Assembly: GCA_050330975.1 (NCBI GenBank)
Contig: JBHJHK010000423.1
Coordinates: 1 to 20,660, forward strand
Source: JBHJHK01 sp050330975
GTDB taxonomy: Bacteria > Pseudomonadota > Gammaproteobacteria > Competibacterales > Competibacteraceae
Direction: 5' to 3'
Length of the DNA stretch: 20,660 nt
In this document: positions 13,227 to 20,660 of the stretch, in pieces
How the letters are laid out: the number at the start of each line of letters is the position of its first letter
Numbering within the stretch: the first letter of the stretch is position 1
Translations under genes and position numbers: made by a program
The notes under the pieces: model-generated
Databases searched by the model: none
Seen by the model: only the letters and a program-made list of their open reading frames with translations
Told to the model about the DNA's origin: nothing

Positions 13227-14579
13227 ATGGAAAAGCGCTACTTTGGCACCGACGGTATTCGCGGCCATGTGGGCAAGCTGCCCATCACCCCGGAATTCGT
13301 GCTGAAACTCGGCTGGGCGGCGGGTAGAGCATTGGCCTGTGAGGGATTTCGCAAAGTCCTCATCGGCAAGGACACCCGCATTTCCGGCTACATGTTCGAG
13401 TCCGCCCTGGAGGCGGGTTTGTCGGCGGCGGGGGTCGACATTGCCCTCCTAGGTCCCATGCCCACCCCCGCCGTCGCCAACCTCACCCGCACCCTCCACG
13501 CCAGCGCCCGCATCGTCATCAGCGCTTCCCACAATCCCTACTACGACAACGGCATCAAATTCTTTGGCCGCGACGGCAAAAAACTCTCCGATGCCCTGGA
13601 ACTGGAGATTGAAGCCGCCCTGGCAAAAGATATGGAAACCGTCGATGGCGCCGCCCTGGGGAAGGCCGAACGCATTCCCGATGCCCGGGGTCGCTACATC
13701 GAGTTTTGCAAACGCACCGTTCCCATCGGTCTGGATCTCTCGGGTTTGAACCTGGTGGTGGATTGTGCCAATGGCGCCACCTACCACGTGGCACCCAGCG
13801 TATTTCGGGAGCTGGGGGCCCGGGTGTCCACCTTGGGCACCGCCCCCGACGGCCTCAATATCAACCGCAACTGTGGCTCCACCGACCCCGGGCCCCTACA
13901 AGAGGCCGTCAAGGCCCAGCAGGCCCACCTGGGGCTGGCTTTTGATGGCGATGGCGATCGGGTGCTGATGGTGGATCACCGCGGCGAGATCGTGGACGGC
14001 GACGAATTGTTGTACATCATCGCCCGAGACCGTCTCGATCAGGGGCTGTCCCTCGGCGCCGTGGTGGGGACCCAGATGTCAAATTTGGGGTTGGAGCTGG
14101 CCCTCAAGGACTGCGGCGTGGTGCTCCATCGGGCCCGGGTGGGGGACCGCTACGTCATGGAGCGGTTGGTGGCGGAGGATTTGCTCTTGGGGGGAGAGGG
14201 ATCGGGTCATATCATCTGTCTCGACCTCACCACCACCGGCGATGGTATCGTCTCGGCCCTCCAAGTGCTCAAGGCCATGGTCCACAGCCAAAAAAGCCTC
14301 CACGAGCTCAAGGCGGGGATGCGCAAACTGCCCCAGACCATGGTCAATGTCCCCATGGCTCACCGGGTGGATGTGGCCATCGAACCGGCCATCGTCGCGG
14401 CCGTGCGGGATGCAGAGGTCCAGCTGGGTGGCCGGGGGCGGGTGCTCCTGCGGCCTTCGGGTACCGAACCCGTGGTGCGGGTCATGGTCGAGGGCGACGA
14501 CCGGGCCCGGGTGGCCTCCCTGGCGCAAGAATTGGCCGAGGTGGTGGGTGGCGTGATCAGTGCCATTAAGGCGACTTGA
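13227..14579 (+). CDS. glmM: Phosphoglucosamine mutase
   Basis: GlmM interconverts glucosamine-6-phosphate and glucosamine-1-phosphate, feeding UDP-GlcNAc for peptidoglycan and lipopolysaccharide. It has 450 residues (E. coli 445). It starts with KRYFGTDGIRG, carries the phosphoserine loop ISASHNP with Ser101 (E. coli Ser102), the metal loop FDGDGDR, the sugar-specificity region GEGSGH, CLDLTTTGDG, and the phosphate-binding loop LRPSGTEP near the end. ATG 13227 fits the family N-terminus; an in-frame ATG at 13215 would add four residues and has no better ribosome binding site. The usual upstream partner folP is absent: only 134 bases separate glmM from ftsH. Confidence 0.96.
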   Translation: MEKRYFGTDGIRGHVGKLPITPEFVLKLGWAAGRALACEGFRKVLIGKDTRISGYMFESALEAGLSAAGVDIALLGPMPTPAVANLTRTLHASARIVISASHNPYYDNGIKFFGRDGKKLSDALELEIEAALAKDMETVDGAALGKAERIPDARGRYIEFCKRTVPIGLDLSGLNLVVDCANGATYHVAPSVFRELGARVSTLGTAPDGLNINRNCGSTDPGPLQEAVKAQQAHLGLAFDGDGDRVLMVDHRGEIVDGDELLYIIARDRLDQGLSLGAVVGTQMSNLGLELALKDCGVVLHRARVGDRYVMERLVAEDLLLGGEGSGHIICLDLTTTGDGIVSALQVLKAMVHSQKSLHELKAGMRKLPQTMVNVPMAHRVDVAIEPAIVAAVRDAEVQLGGRGRVLLRPSGTEPVVRVMVEGDDRARVASLAQELAEVVGGVISAIKAT

Positions 14580-14643
14580 TGATGTTTGATTCCAGCGTTA
14601 TCATTGCTGGCTTAATCTTGAATTCTTGAGGGCGGTTAACCCT

Positions 14644-15393
14644 ATGGGTTCGCGCTTTGTCGCTGGCAACTGGAAAATGCACGGCACCTCGACCCAGGTG
14701 GAGACCCTCCTGGCTGCCCTGGCCGCTGGAGCACCGCCCCCAGGGCGGGGTACCGTCGTTGTATTTCCACCCTTTGTCTACCTCGAGCGGGCCCGGCGCT
14801 GTTTGGCGGGTACCCCCGTGGCCCTGGGGGCCCAAAATCTCAGCCATAACCCCCCGGGGGCCCACACGGGCGAAGTGGCCGCCGAGATGTTGCTGGACGT
14901 GGGTTGTCGCTACGTCATCGTGGGGCACTCCGAACGTCGCCAACACCAGGGCGAGGACGATGGACAAGTGGCAGAAAAGTTCGCCGTGGCCCGGGCCGCC
15001 GGCTTGATCCCCGTCCTCTGTATCGGTGAGACCGCCGCCCAGCGGTCGGCGGGGGAAACCCAAGCCGTGTTGATTCGCCAACTGGAAGCGGTGCTCCAGC
15101 GGGTGGGGGTGACCGACCTCGTCAAGGGTGTGTTGGCCTACGAGCCCGTGTGGGCCATCGGCACTGGCAACACGGCGACCCCCGACCAGGCCCAAGAGAT
15201 CCACGGTTTCTTGCGCCGGTACCTGGCCACCCTCGACGCCAGCGGCGCCGTTGAGTTGTCCATTGTCTATGGCGGCAGTGTCAAGGCGGCCAACGCCGCC
15301 GCCCTGTTTGCCGAAGCCGACATCGACGGCGCCCTGGTGGGAGGTGCCTCCCTAGAGGCCGACGAATTCCTCGCCATCGCCCATGCCCCTTGA
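14644..15393 (+). CDS. tpiA: Triosephosphate isomerase
   Basis: TpiA interconverts dihydroxyacetone phosphate and glyceraldehyde-3-phosphate in glycolysis. It has 249 residues, the usual length. Active-site residues are in place: Asn9 and Lys11 (NWKMHG), His95 (VGHSERR) and Glu167 (YEPVWAIGTG), with the flexible loop following and the phosphate-binding YGGSV and GGASL near the C-terminus. ATG 14644 is chosen because VAGNWKM follows immediately; TTG 14626 would add six residues. A GAGGGCGG stretch lies upstream at a long spacing. It sits between glmM and secG, a position common in gammaproteobacteria outside the enterics, and SecG follows after 58 bases. Confidence 0.96.
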   Translation: MGSRFVAGNWKMHGTSTQVETLLAALAAGAPPPGRGTVVVFPPFVYLERARRCLAGTPVALGAQNLSHNPPGAHTGEVAAEMLLDVGCRYVIVGHSERRQHQGEDDGQVAEKFAVARAAGLIPVLCIGETAAQRSAGETQAVLIRQLEAVLQRVGVTDLVKGVLAYEPVWAIGTGNTATPDQAQEIHGFLRRYLATLDASGAVELSIVYGGSVKAANAAALFAEADIDGALVGGASLEADEFLAIAHAP

Positions 15394-15451
15394 GGGCTTG
15401 CCCTAAACCCATCCGCTGACGTCTCAAGCCCATCGTTCTCCAAAAAGCGCC

Positions 15452-15886
15452 ATGCTCTACTCGATTTTTCTCGTCATCCATGTCATCATAGCAATCTCGC
15501 TCATTGGTCTTGTGCTCCTTCAACAGGGTAAAGGCGCTGATGCGGGCGCTGCCTTTGGCAGCGGTGCCTCGGCAACGGTTTTTGGTTCTCGGGGGTCGGC
15601 GACCTTCCTGAGCAAAATAACCACGTTCCTGGCGGCGGGGTTTTTCACCACCAGTCTGGTTTTGGCCTACTTCGCCACCCAGACAACCGACCCCACCAGC
15701 GTGGTGGAACGCCTAGAGGCGCCGCCGGTCAGCGAGATACCCGCTCTGCCCGGAGGTGAGGTTCAAGGACCTCCCGCCGTCGATCAGCCGGCCGATGTGC
15801 CCGAGTTGCCGGCTGGTGGTGGAGCTGGAGCCGATGTTCCCCAGGCAGATTTGCCGCCCCCGGTGTCCGAGGGCGAGGTACCCTGA
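15452..15886 (+). CDS. secG: Preprotein translocase subunit SecG
   Basis: SecG is the small inner-membrane subunit of SecYEG that assists SecA-driven protein export. It has 144 residues (E. coli 110). The first membrane helix is at about 3-23, then the conserved cytoplasmic loop VLLQQGKGADAGAAFGSGASATVFGS spans about 20-46 (shown here only in outline: QQGKGADAG, then GASATVFG), and a second helix is at about 53-73. The remaining about 65 residues are a Pro/Ala/Glu/Val-rich acidic tail without recognisable domain, longer than in E. coli. The downstream tRNA-Leu(GAG) is 31 bases away, as at E. coli secG-leuU, so cotranscription is likely. Confidence 0.93.
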   Translation: MLYSIFLVIHVIIAISLIGLVLLQQGKGADAGAAFGSGASATVFGSRGSATFLSKITTFLAAGFFTTSLVLAYFATQTTDPTSVVERLEAPPVSEIPALPGGEVQGPPAVDQPADVPELPAGGGAGADVPQADLPPPVSEGEVP

Positions 15887-15917
15887 GGGACAGGTCTCTG
15901 TCGACGTATTGTTCAAA

Positions 15918-16002
15918 GCCGATGTGGTGGAACTGGTAGACACGCTATCTTGAGGGGGTAGTGGCGCAAGCCGTGCCGGTTCGAGTCCGGCCATCGGCAC
16001 CA
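15918..16002 (+). tRNA. leuU: tRNA-Leu (anticodon GAG)
   Basis: A class II tRNA of 85 bases: acceptor GCCGATG/CATCGGC, anticodon stem CTATC/GGTAG with loop TTGAGGG (anticodon GAG at 15952-15954), a long variable arm, T-arm GCCGG/CCGGC with TTCGAGT, discriminator A and encoded CCA (16000-16002). It reads CUC/CUU. The position after secG equals that of E. coli leuU. Confidence 0.96.
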
Positions 16003-16014
16003 TCCAAACTTTAG

Positions 16015-16040
16015 AAAAACCCGCTGATGCGGGTTTTTTT
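16015..16040 (+). terminator. Strong intrinsic terminator after tRNA-Leu(GAG)
   Basis: AAAAACCCGC (16015-16024), loop TGAT, then GCGGG followed by seven T (16029-16040). The A run can pair with the T run, making it bidirectional. It closes the glmM-tpiA-secG-tRNA unit and insulates the nuo promoter. Confidence 0.9.
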
Positions 16041-16118
16041 ATGTGCCAAACGCCGTCCTGCAAATGATCGAAGTGGCGATAAGTCTCTGAATATTTTATA
16101 TAAGTTCCGACGTCTGTG

Positions 16119-16148
16119 TTGACCCAAACCCCGCCATGGCCCTATACT
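16119..16148 (+). promoter_or_regulatory. Sigma70 promoter of the nuo operon
   Basis: TTGACC (16119-16124), an 18-base spacer and TATACT (16143-16148) match consensus at 5 of 6 in each hexamer. The predicted start is about 16155, giving a leader of about 85 bases before nuoA. An A/T-rich stretch (16091-16104) lies 15 bases above the -35 and could act as a distal UP element. No other gene lies between the terminator and nuoA. Confidence 0.7.
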
Positions 16149-16224
16149 TTCGGTCAAATTCACCGAGATGTTCCCCTCACCAACGCCGGCGTAAAGTGCG
16201 TCTTGCGTTCCTCAAAGGCCGGTC

Positions 16225-16230
16225 TTAAGG
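16225..16230 (+). promoter_or_regulatory. Ribosome binding site of nuoA
   Basis: TAAGGA lies 8 bases before ATG 16239 and fixes this start over the longer in-frame opening that reaches back to 16116. Confidence 0.7.
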
Positions 16231-16238
16231 ATGGCGTC

Positions 16239-16595
16239 ATGCTGGAAAACTACCTTCCCGTCCTGATCTTTATCGTCATTGGGATACTCACTGGCGTCGT
16301 GCCTGTCATGGTCGGCTTTGTGCTGGGACCCCAGAAACCCGACAGCGAAAAGCTATCCCCCTACGAGTGCGGTTTCGAGGCCTTTGAAGATTCCCGCATG
16401 CGCTTCGACGTGCGCTACTACCTCGTCGCCATCTTGTTCATCATCTTCGATCTGGAGATCGCGTTCCTCTTCCCCTGGGCCGTGGTCCTCGACGAAATTG
16501 GTTTGTTCGGCTTTGCCGCCATGGCGATCTTCTTGGGGATTCTCGTCGTCGGCTTCATCTACGAGTGGAAAAAAGGTGCTCTAGAATGGGAATAG
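16239..16595 (+). CDS. nuoA: NADH-quinone oxidoreductase subunit A
   Basis: NuoA is a small membrane subunit of respiratory complex I at the junction of the peripheral arm and the quinone site. It has 118 residues, with three hydrophobic helices (about 5-28, 60-85 and 90-112) and the conserved loop SEKLSPYECGFEAFEDSRMRFDVRYY between the first two (given here in parts: YECGFE with the loop Cys, then RFDVRYYLVAILFIIFDLE with the conserved acidic residues). It is first in the nuo operon behind a good promoter. Its last 10 bases overlap the start of nuoB, which favours translational coupling. Confidence 0.95.
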   Translation: MLENYLPVLIFIVIGILTGVVPVMVGFVLGPQKPDSEKLSPYECGFEAFEDSRMRFDVRYYLVAILFIIFDLEIAFLFPWAVVLDEIGLFGFAAMAIFLGILVVGFIYEWKKGALEWE

Positions 16596-17062
16596 AAGGC
16601 GTTCTTGAGAAAAGCGTCGTCACGACCAGTGTCGACAAGCTAGTCAACTGGGCGCGCACCGGCTCCATGTGGCCCATGACCTTCGGTCTCGCCTGTTGCG
16701 CCGTGGAGATGATGCACGCCGGCGCGGCGCGCTATGACCTCGACCGCTTTGGCATTGTGTTTCGCCCCAGCCCCCGCCAATCGGATGTCATGATCGTCGC
16801 CGGCACCCTGGTCAACAAAATGGCTCCGGCGCTGCGCAAGGTCTACGATCAGATGCCCGAACCCCGCTGGGTGATTTCCATGGGTTCGTGTGCCAACGGC
16901 GGTGGCTATTACCACTACTCCTACTCCGTGGTCCGGGGTTGTGATCGCATCGTGCCGGTGGACATCTACGTGCCGGGCTGTCCCCCCACCGCCGAAGCCC
17001 TGCTGTACGGCATCATCCAACTCCAGAACAAGATCAAGCGCACCAATACCATCGCCCGCTGA
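16586..17062 (+). CDS. nuoB: NADH-quinone oxidoreductase subunit B
   Basis: NuoB carries cluster N2, the last iron-sulfur centre before quinone in complex I. It has 158 residues. The N2 ligands are visible: Cys37-Cys38 (LACCAVEMM), Cys102 (MGSCANGGG) and Cys132 (VPGCPPTAEALLYG). ATG 16586 overlaps the nuoA end by 10 bases and has AAGGTG about 8 bases upstream. The frame is open further back to 16565, but the added residues have no support. Confidence 0.97.
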   Translation: MGIEGVLEKSVVTTSVDKLVNWARTGSMWPMTFGLACCAVEMMHAGAARYDLDRFGIVFRPSPRQSDVMIVAGTLVNKMAPALRKVYDQMPEPRWVISMGSCANGGGYYHYSYSVVRGCDRIVPVDIYVPGCPPTAEALLYGIIQLQNKIKRTNTIAR

Positions 17063-17079
17063 GCCCGCCGACGAATCCC

Positions 17080-17829
17080 ATGGCCGAAGAACTCTCCCCC
17101 TCTCCCCTCACCGAACGCCTCAAAACCTCCCTGGGCGACGCCCTGACCAAGGTAGAGGTGGCCCTCGACCAAGTGACCATCGAAGTGCCCGCCGCTGGAG
17201 CCCTAGACGTCTTTACCCGGCTGCGGGATGCCTTGGCCTTCGAGCAGCTCATGGACCTGTGTGGCGTCGACTACCTGAGCTACGGCAAGGACGAGTGGGC
17301 CACCAGTGACACCCAGACCTACCGCGGCTACAGCCGCGCGGTGGAGCCCCGCAGCCACGGCCGCAGCAAGGGGGTGATTCGCCAACCGCAATCCGCCGAC
17401 TCCAAGCAGCGCTTCGCCGTGGTGTACCACCTGCTGTCCATCAGTCACAACGAACGGTTGCGGGTGCGGATCTACGCCCCCGACGACGAACTGCCCGTGG
17501 TGGCGTCGGTGACGGACATCTGGGCGTCGGCCAATTGGTTCGAGCGGGAGGCCTTTGACCTGTTTGGCATCGTCTTTGAAGGTCACCCCGACCTGCGGCG
17601 CATCCTCACCGACTACGGCTTTGTGGGCCACCCCTTCCGCAAGGACTTCCCCCTCATCGGCCAAGTGGAGATGCGCTACGACCCCGTCAAGGGCCGGGTG
17701 GTCTACGAGCCGGTGTCCATCGAGCCACGGGTGACGGTGCCCCGGGTGATCCGTCGCGACCATCGCTACCTCGAGGCCGAACTGGCCCGCGAGGCAGCGG
17801 CTGCCCAAGAGAAAGCCGCCAATGCCTGA
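17080..17829 (+). CDS. nuoC: NADH-quinone oxidoreductase subunit C
   Basis: NuoC is a 30-kDa-type peripheral subunit of complex I that packs against NuoD. It has 249 residues and is a separate gene, unlike the nuoCD fusion of E. coli. The family core is visible: LMDLCGVDYLSYGKDEW, FAVVYHLLSI, RVRIYAPDD, then the signature ANWFEREAFDLFGIVFEGHPDLRRIL and FRKDFPL (the signature runs at about residue 150-175). Between about 72 and 105 is a hydrophilic, Arg/Ser-rich insertion (YRGYSRAVEPRSHGRSKG) before the core strand. I recall similar insertions in other gammaproteobacteria. The C-terminus has an Ala/Glu/Arg-rich helix. Its last 8 bases overlap nuoD. Confidence 0.95.
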   Translation: MAEELSPSPLTERLKTSLGDALTKVEVALDQVTIEVPAAGALDVFTRLRDALAFEQLMDLCGVDYLSYGKDEWATSDTQTYRGYSRAVEPRSHGRSKGVIRQPQSADSKQRFAVVYHLLSISHNERLRVRIYAPDDELPVVASVTDIWASANWFEREAFDLFGIVFEGHPDLRRILTDYGFVGHPFRKDFPLIGQVEMRYDPVKGRVVYEPVSIEPRVTVPRVIRRDHRYLEAELAREAAAAQEKAANA

Positions 17830-19075
17830 GATCCACAACTACACCCTCAACTTTGGCCCCCAGCACCCCGCCGCCCACGGCGTGTTGCGCCTAGTGCTGG
17901 AGATGGACGGCGAGGTAATCCAGCGCGCCGATCCCCACATCGGTCTGTTGCACCGCGCCACGGAGAAGCTGGCCGAGAGCAAGCCCTTCAACCACAGCAT
18001 CGGCTACATGGACCGCATGGACTACGTGTCCATGATGTGCAACGAGCACGCCTACGTCCTGGCCATCGAAAAGCTGTTGCAAATCGAACCGCCCTTGCGG
18101 GCCCAGTACATCCGAGTGATGTTCGACGAGATCACTCGGATCCTCAACCACCTCATGTGGTTGGGCGCCCACGGTTTGGATGTGGGGGCCATGTCCATGT
18201 TCCTCTACTGCTTTCGCGAGCGGGAGGATCTCATGGACTGCTACGAGGCGGTGAGCGGCACTCGGATGCACGCCACCTATTACCGCCCGGGGGGGGTCTA
18301 CCGGGATCTGCCGGCCCAAATGCCCCGCTATGAATACAACGCCTATCGCAGTGGGGCCGAGGTGGACGTCCTCAATGCCAACCGCCAGGGCAGCCTGTTG
18401 GACTTTATCGCCGACTTTGTCGAGCGCTTCCCCGGGCGGGTGGACGAGTACGAGACCCTCCTCACCGACAACCGCATCTGGAAGCAGCGCACCGTGGGCA
18501 TCGGGGTAGTGGACCCCGAGCGGGCTCTACAACTGGGCTTTTCTGGACCCATGCTCCGAGGCTCTGGGGTGGCGTGGGACCTGCGCAAAAAGCAACCCTA
18601 CGAGGTCTACGACCGCCTGGACTTCGACATCCCCGTGGGCAGCAACGGCGATTGCTACGACCGCTACTTGGTGCGGATCGAGGAAATGCGCCAGAGTGCC
18701 CACCTCATCCAGCAGTGTGTCGACTGGCTGCGGGCCAACCCGGGGCCGGTGATGCTCGACGACCACAAGATCGCCCCGCCTTCCCGGGAAGCCATGAAGA
18801 ACAGCATGGAAGCCCATATTCACCACTTCAAGCTGTTCACCGAGGGCTACTGCGTCCCCGAGGGCGAGGCCTACGCCGCCATCGAACACCCCAAGGGAGA
18901 ACTGGGCATCTACTTGGTGAGCGATGGCGCCAACAAGCCCTACCGGGTCAAGGTGCGGGCCTCGGGCTTTGCCCACTTGGCAGCCATGAACGAGATGGCC
19001 CAGGGCCATATGCTCGCCGACGTGGTGGCTATCATCGGCACCCAAGATGTCGTTTTTGGGGAGATCGACCGCTGA
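17822..19075 (+). CDS. nuoD: NADH-quinone oxidoreductase subunit D
   Basis: NuoD is the 49-kDa-type subunit that forms the quinone pocket with NuoB. It has 417 residues, the usual length. Seen: FGPQHPAAHGVLRLVLEMDG with the quinone-site His pair near residue 18-22, DPHIGLLHRATEKLAE, YMDRMDYVSMMCNEH, RVMFDEITRILNHLMWLG, the GSGVAWDLRKKQPYEVY segment and the ending DVVFGEIDR. ATG 17822 overlaps nuoC by 8 bases; the stop TGA shares one base with the nuoE ATG. Confidence 0.97.
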   Translation: MPEIHNYTLNFGPQHPAAHGVLRLVLEMDGEVIQRADPHIGLLHRATEKLAESKPFNHSIGYMDRMDYVSMMCNEHAYVLAIEKLLQIEPPLRAQYIRVMFDEITRILNHLMWLGAHGLDVGAMSMFLYCFREREDLMDCYEAVSGTRMHATYYRPGGVYRDLPAQMPRYEYNAYRSGAEVDVLNANRQGSLLDFIADFVERFPGRVDEYETLLTDNRIWKQRTVGIGVVDPERALQLGFSGPMLRGSGVAWDLRKKQPYEVYDRLDFDIPVGSNGDCYDRYLVRIEEMRQSAHLIQQCVDWLRANPGPVMLDDHKIAPPSREAMKNSMEAHIHHFKLFTEGYCVPEGEAYAAIEHPKGELGIYLVSDGANKPYRVKVRASGFAHLAAMNEMAQGHMLADVVAIIGTQDVVFGEIDR

Positions 19076-19599
19076 TGAGCCGCCCCCACGCCGTCGTCGC
19101 CGCCACCCCCGACCAGCCCTACCAGCTGTCGGAGCACTTGAAGCAACGCATCGATTTTTGGACCGCCAAGTTTCCCCCCGATCGCAGGCAGTCGGCGGTG
19201 ATCGCCGCCCTCCGGGAGGCCCAGCACGACAACGGGGGCCATATCACCCGGCCCATTCAAGACGCCGTGGCGGATTACCTGGAGATCCCCCGCATCGCCG
19301 TCTACGAAGTGGCCACCTTCTACTCCATGCTCGAGCTAAAGCCCGTGGGACGCCACAGTATCTCGGTGTGCACCAACGTCTCGTGCATGCTCTGTGGCGG
19401 GGTAGAACTGCGGGAGTATATCCAGAGCAAGTTGGGGATAGGCCTCAACGAGAGCACCCCTGACGGCAAGTTCTACCTCAAAGAGGATGAAGAGTGCCTC
19501 GGTGCCTGTGCAGCCGCCCCGAAGATGCAGATCGATCACGTCTATTACGAGAACTTGACCCCGGAGAAGGTGGACGAGATTCTCGACAACTTGGAGTAA
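19075..19599 (+). CDS. nuoE: NADH-quinone oxidoreductase subunit E
   Basis: NuoE is a thioredoxin-like 24-kDa subunit of the NADH dehydrogenase module holding the [2Fe-2S] cluster N1a. It has 174 residues. Cluster ligands are Cys99 and Cys104 (CTNVSC) and Cys141 and Cys145 (CLGAC). An N-terminal helical region (SAVIAALREAQHDNGG and YEVATFYSML) precedes them. ATG 19075 is used: it overlaps the nuoD stop by one base (TGATG) and gives the normal family length, whereas the frame is open far upstream inside nuoD. Confidence 0.95.
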   Translation: MSRPHAVVAATPDQPYQLSEHLKQRIDFWTAKFPPDRRQSAVIAALREAQHDNGGHITRPIQDAVADYLEIPRIAVYEVATFYSMLELKPVGRHSISVCTNVSCMLCGGVELREYIQSKLGIGLNESTPDGKFYLKEDEECLGACAAAPKMQIDHVYYENLTPEKVDEILDNLE

Positions 19600-19603
19600 A
19601 CCC

Positions 19604-20660
19604 ATGACTGAAGCCACGGTTCCCCACCTCAACTCCCTTTGCTACCAGACCTTGGGTTTGGAGCAGCCGTGGTCCTTGGCCACCTACCAGGGCTTGGGGG
19701 GATACGAGGCCTGGGGCAAAATCCTCCGGGGAGAAATGACCCCCGAGGCCGTCATCGAAGAAATCAAGACCTCCAATTTGCGGGGTCGGGGTGGCGCCGG
19801 TTTCCCCACCGGACTGAAGTGGAGTTTTATGCCCCGCAGCAAGCCGGGGCAAAAATACGTGGTGTGCAACTCCGACGAGAGCGAACCCGGAACCTGTAAA
19901 GACCGGGATATCACCCGCTACAACCCCCATTCCATCATCGAAGGCATGGCCATCGCCGGCTTTGCCATGGGTTGCACCGTGGGTTACAACTACATGCGGG
20001 GCGAGTGGATGGACGAGCCCTACCGGCGCTTCGAAGACGCCCTGGCCGAGGCCTACGCCGCCGGGTTGTTGGGGGCGAACATCCAGGGCTCGGGGATAGA
20101 CTTCGATCTCCACAGCGTGCTGGGGGCCAGCGCCTACATCTGCGGCGAAGAGACCGCCCTTTTGGAGTCCCTAGAGGGCAAAAAGGGCCAGCCCCGCTTC
20201 AAGCCTCCCTTTCCCGCCAACTACGGCCTCTACGGCAAGCCCACCACGGTCAACAACACCGAGACCTTTGCCTCGGTGCCCTACATCATCAAAAACGGTG
20301 GCCAGTGGTTTGCCGACCTCGGGGTGCCCAAGTCCGGGGGGTTGAAGATCTTCTCGGTCTCCGGCCACGTGGCAAAGCCCGGCAACTTCGAAGTGCCCCT
20401 GGGGACGCCCTTCAAAGATTTGCTGGCCCTGGCCGGTGGGATGCGGGGTGGTCGCCCCCTCAAGGCGGTGATCCCCGGGGGGTCATCTGTGCCGGTGTTG
20501 CCCGGTGAAGCCATGATGGATGTCACCATGGACTACGATGGCATCGCCAAGGCGGGCTCCATGCTGGGTTCCGGGGCGGTGATCGTCATGGACGACACCA
20601 CCGACATGGTCAAGGTGCTCCAGTGCATCTCCCGGTTCTACTACGCCGAATCCTGTGGCC
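19604..20660 (+). CDS. nuoF: NADH-quinone oxidoreductase subunit F, 3' truncated by window edge
   Basis: NuoF binds NADH and FMN and carries [4Fe-4S] cluster N3, the electron entry point of complex I. About 352 residues are present out of the usual 420-445; the frame is open to the last base. Seen: the glycine-rich NADH/FMN loop RGRGGAGFPTGLKW (from residue 60), CNSDESEPGTCKDRD, YICGEETALLESLEG, PTTVNNTETFASVP, the SLBB-like region with VSGHVAKPG, and finally YYAESCG, where the window stops inside the N3 motif CGQCxPCR. ATG 19604 is 4 bases after the nuoE stop, with GGAG 7 bases upstream. nuoG and the rest should follow. Confidence 0.96.
   Translation, partial: MTEATVPHLNSLCYQTLGLEQPWSLATYQGLGGYEAWGKILRGEMTPEAVIEEIKTSNLRGRGGAGFPTGLKWSFMPRSKPGQKYVVCNSDESEPGTCKDRDITRYNPHSIIEGMAIAGFAMGCTVGYNYMRGEWMDEPYRRFEDALAEAYAAGLLGANIQGSGIDFDLHSVLGASAYICGEETALLESLEGKKGQPRFKPPFPANYGLYGKPTTVNNTETFASVPYIIKNGGQWFADLGVPKSGGLKIFSVSGHVAKPGNFEVPLGTPFKDLLALAGGMRGGRPLKAVIPGGSSVPVLPGEAMMDVTMDYDGIAKAGSMLGSGAVIVMDDTTDMVKVLQCISRFYYAESCG

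Noticed and set aside
14580..14643. Promoter or terminator between glmM and tpiA
   Set aside because: TTGATT (14586-14591) has no -10 at proper spacing, and CCAGC/GCTGG (14592-14610) is a short stem with no T run.
15713..16063. Minus-strand frame with AGLEPARL-like peptide
   Set aside because: Also antisense to a tRNA (tRNA-Leu GAG) and the end of secG; not a real gene.
1..20660. Mobile elements, CRISPR arrays, toxin-antitoxin or defence genes
   Set aside because: No transposase, integrase, direct-repeat array or paired small genes are visible; every long stretch is explained by housekeeping genes.

Overview
The window is a GC-rich stretch of a chromosome carrying almost only housekeeping genes. 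Gene order and protein similarity point to a gammaproteobacterium. Three neighbourhoods match Escherichia coli order: uvrC-pgsA-tRNA-Gly(GCC)-tRNA-Cys(GCA)-tRNA-Leu(UAA); yhbY divergent from rlmE-ftsH-(folP)-glmM; and secG-tRNA-Leu(GAG). Unlike E. coli, tpiA lies between glmM and secG, nuoC and nuoD are separate genes rather than a nuoCD fusion, and the nuo operon follows secG directly. From memory, this resembles Chromatiales-like or other deep-branching gammaproteobacteria. I cannot name a genus.

Layout: 1-108 is a C-run/G-run low-complexity block that looks like a bad contig end. 109-1661 holds the tail of an MCE (MlaD/PqiB-like) protein and its PqiC-like lipoprotein, the end of a lipid-transport ABC operon. 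1880-5578 is metH (B12-dependent methionine synthase) with a possibly structured leader. 5551-7009 on the minus strand holds pyrD and a short DsbA/HCCA-isomerase-like protein; pyrD overlaps the end of metH tail to tail. 7102-9569 is uvrC-pgsA, then a three-tRNA cluster (9597-9921). 10025-10327 (minus) is yhbY, divergent from rlmE and ftsH (10426-13092). glmM, tpiA, secG and tRNA-Leu(GAG) follow (13227-16002), closed by a strong intrinsic terminator. A good sigma70 promoter then opens nuoABCDEF (16239 to the right edge), with nuoF cut off inside its N3 iron-sulfur motif.

Functionally the window covers outer-membrane lipid homeostasis, methionine/folate and pyrimidine synthesis, nucleotide excision repair, phosphatidylglycerol synthesis, 23S rRNA modification and ribosome assembly, membrane protein quality control, cell-wall precursor supply, glycolysis, protein secretion and respiratory complex I. 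I see no phage, insertion sequence, CRISPR, toxin-antitoxin or defence locus, and no convincing novel system. The points worth a second look are small: folP missing from its usual slot between ftsH and glmM, with two tandem hairpins and a 16-bp palindrome there instead; a perfect palindrome over the uvrC promoter; a tRNA promoter embedded in the end of pgsA; a tRNA cluster split by a terminator and an extended -10; an abnormally short DsbA-like protein; a tRNA-Leu without encoded CCA; and a paired-stem element in the metH leader.
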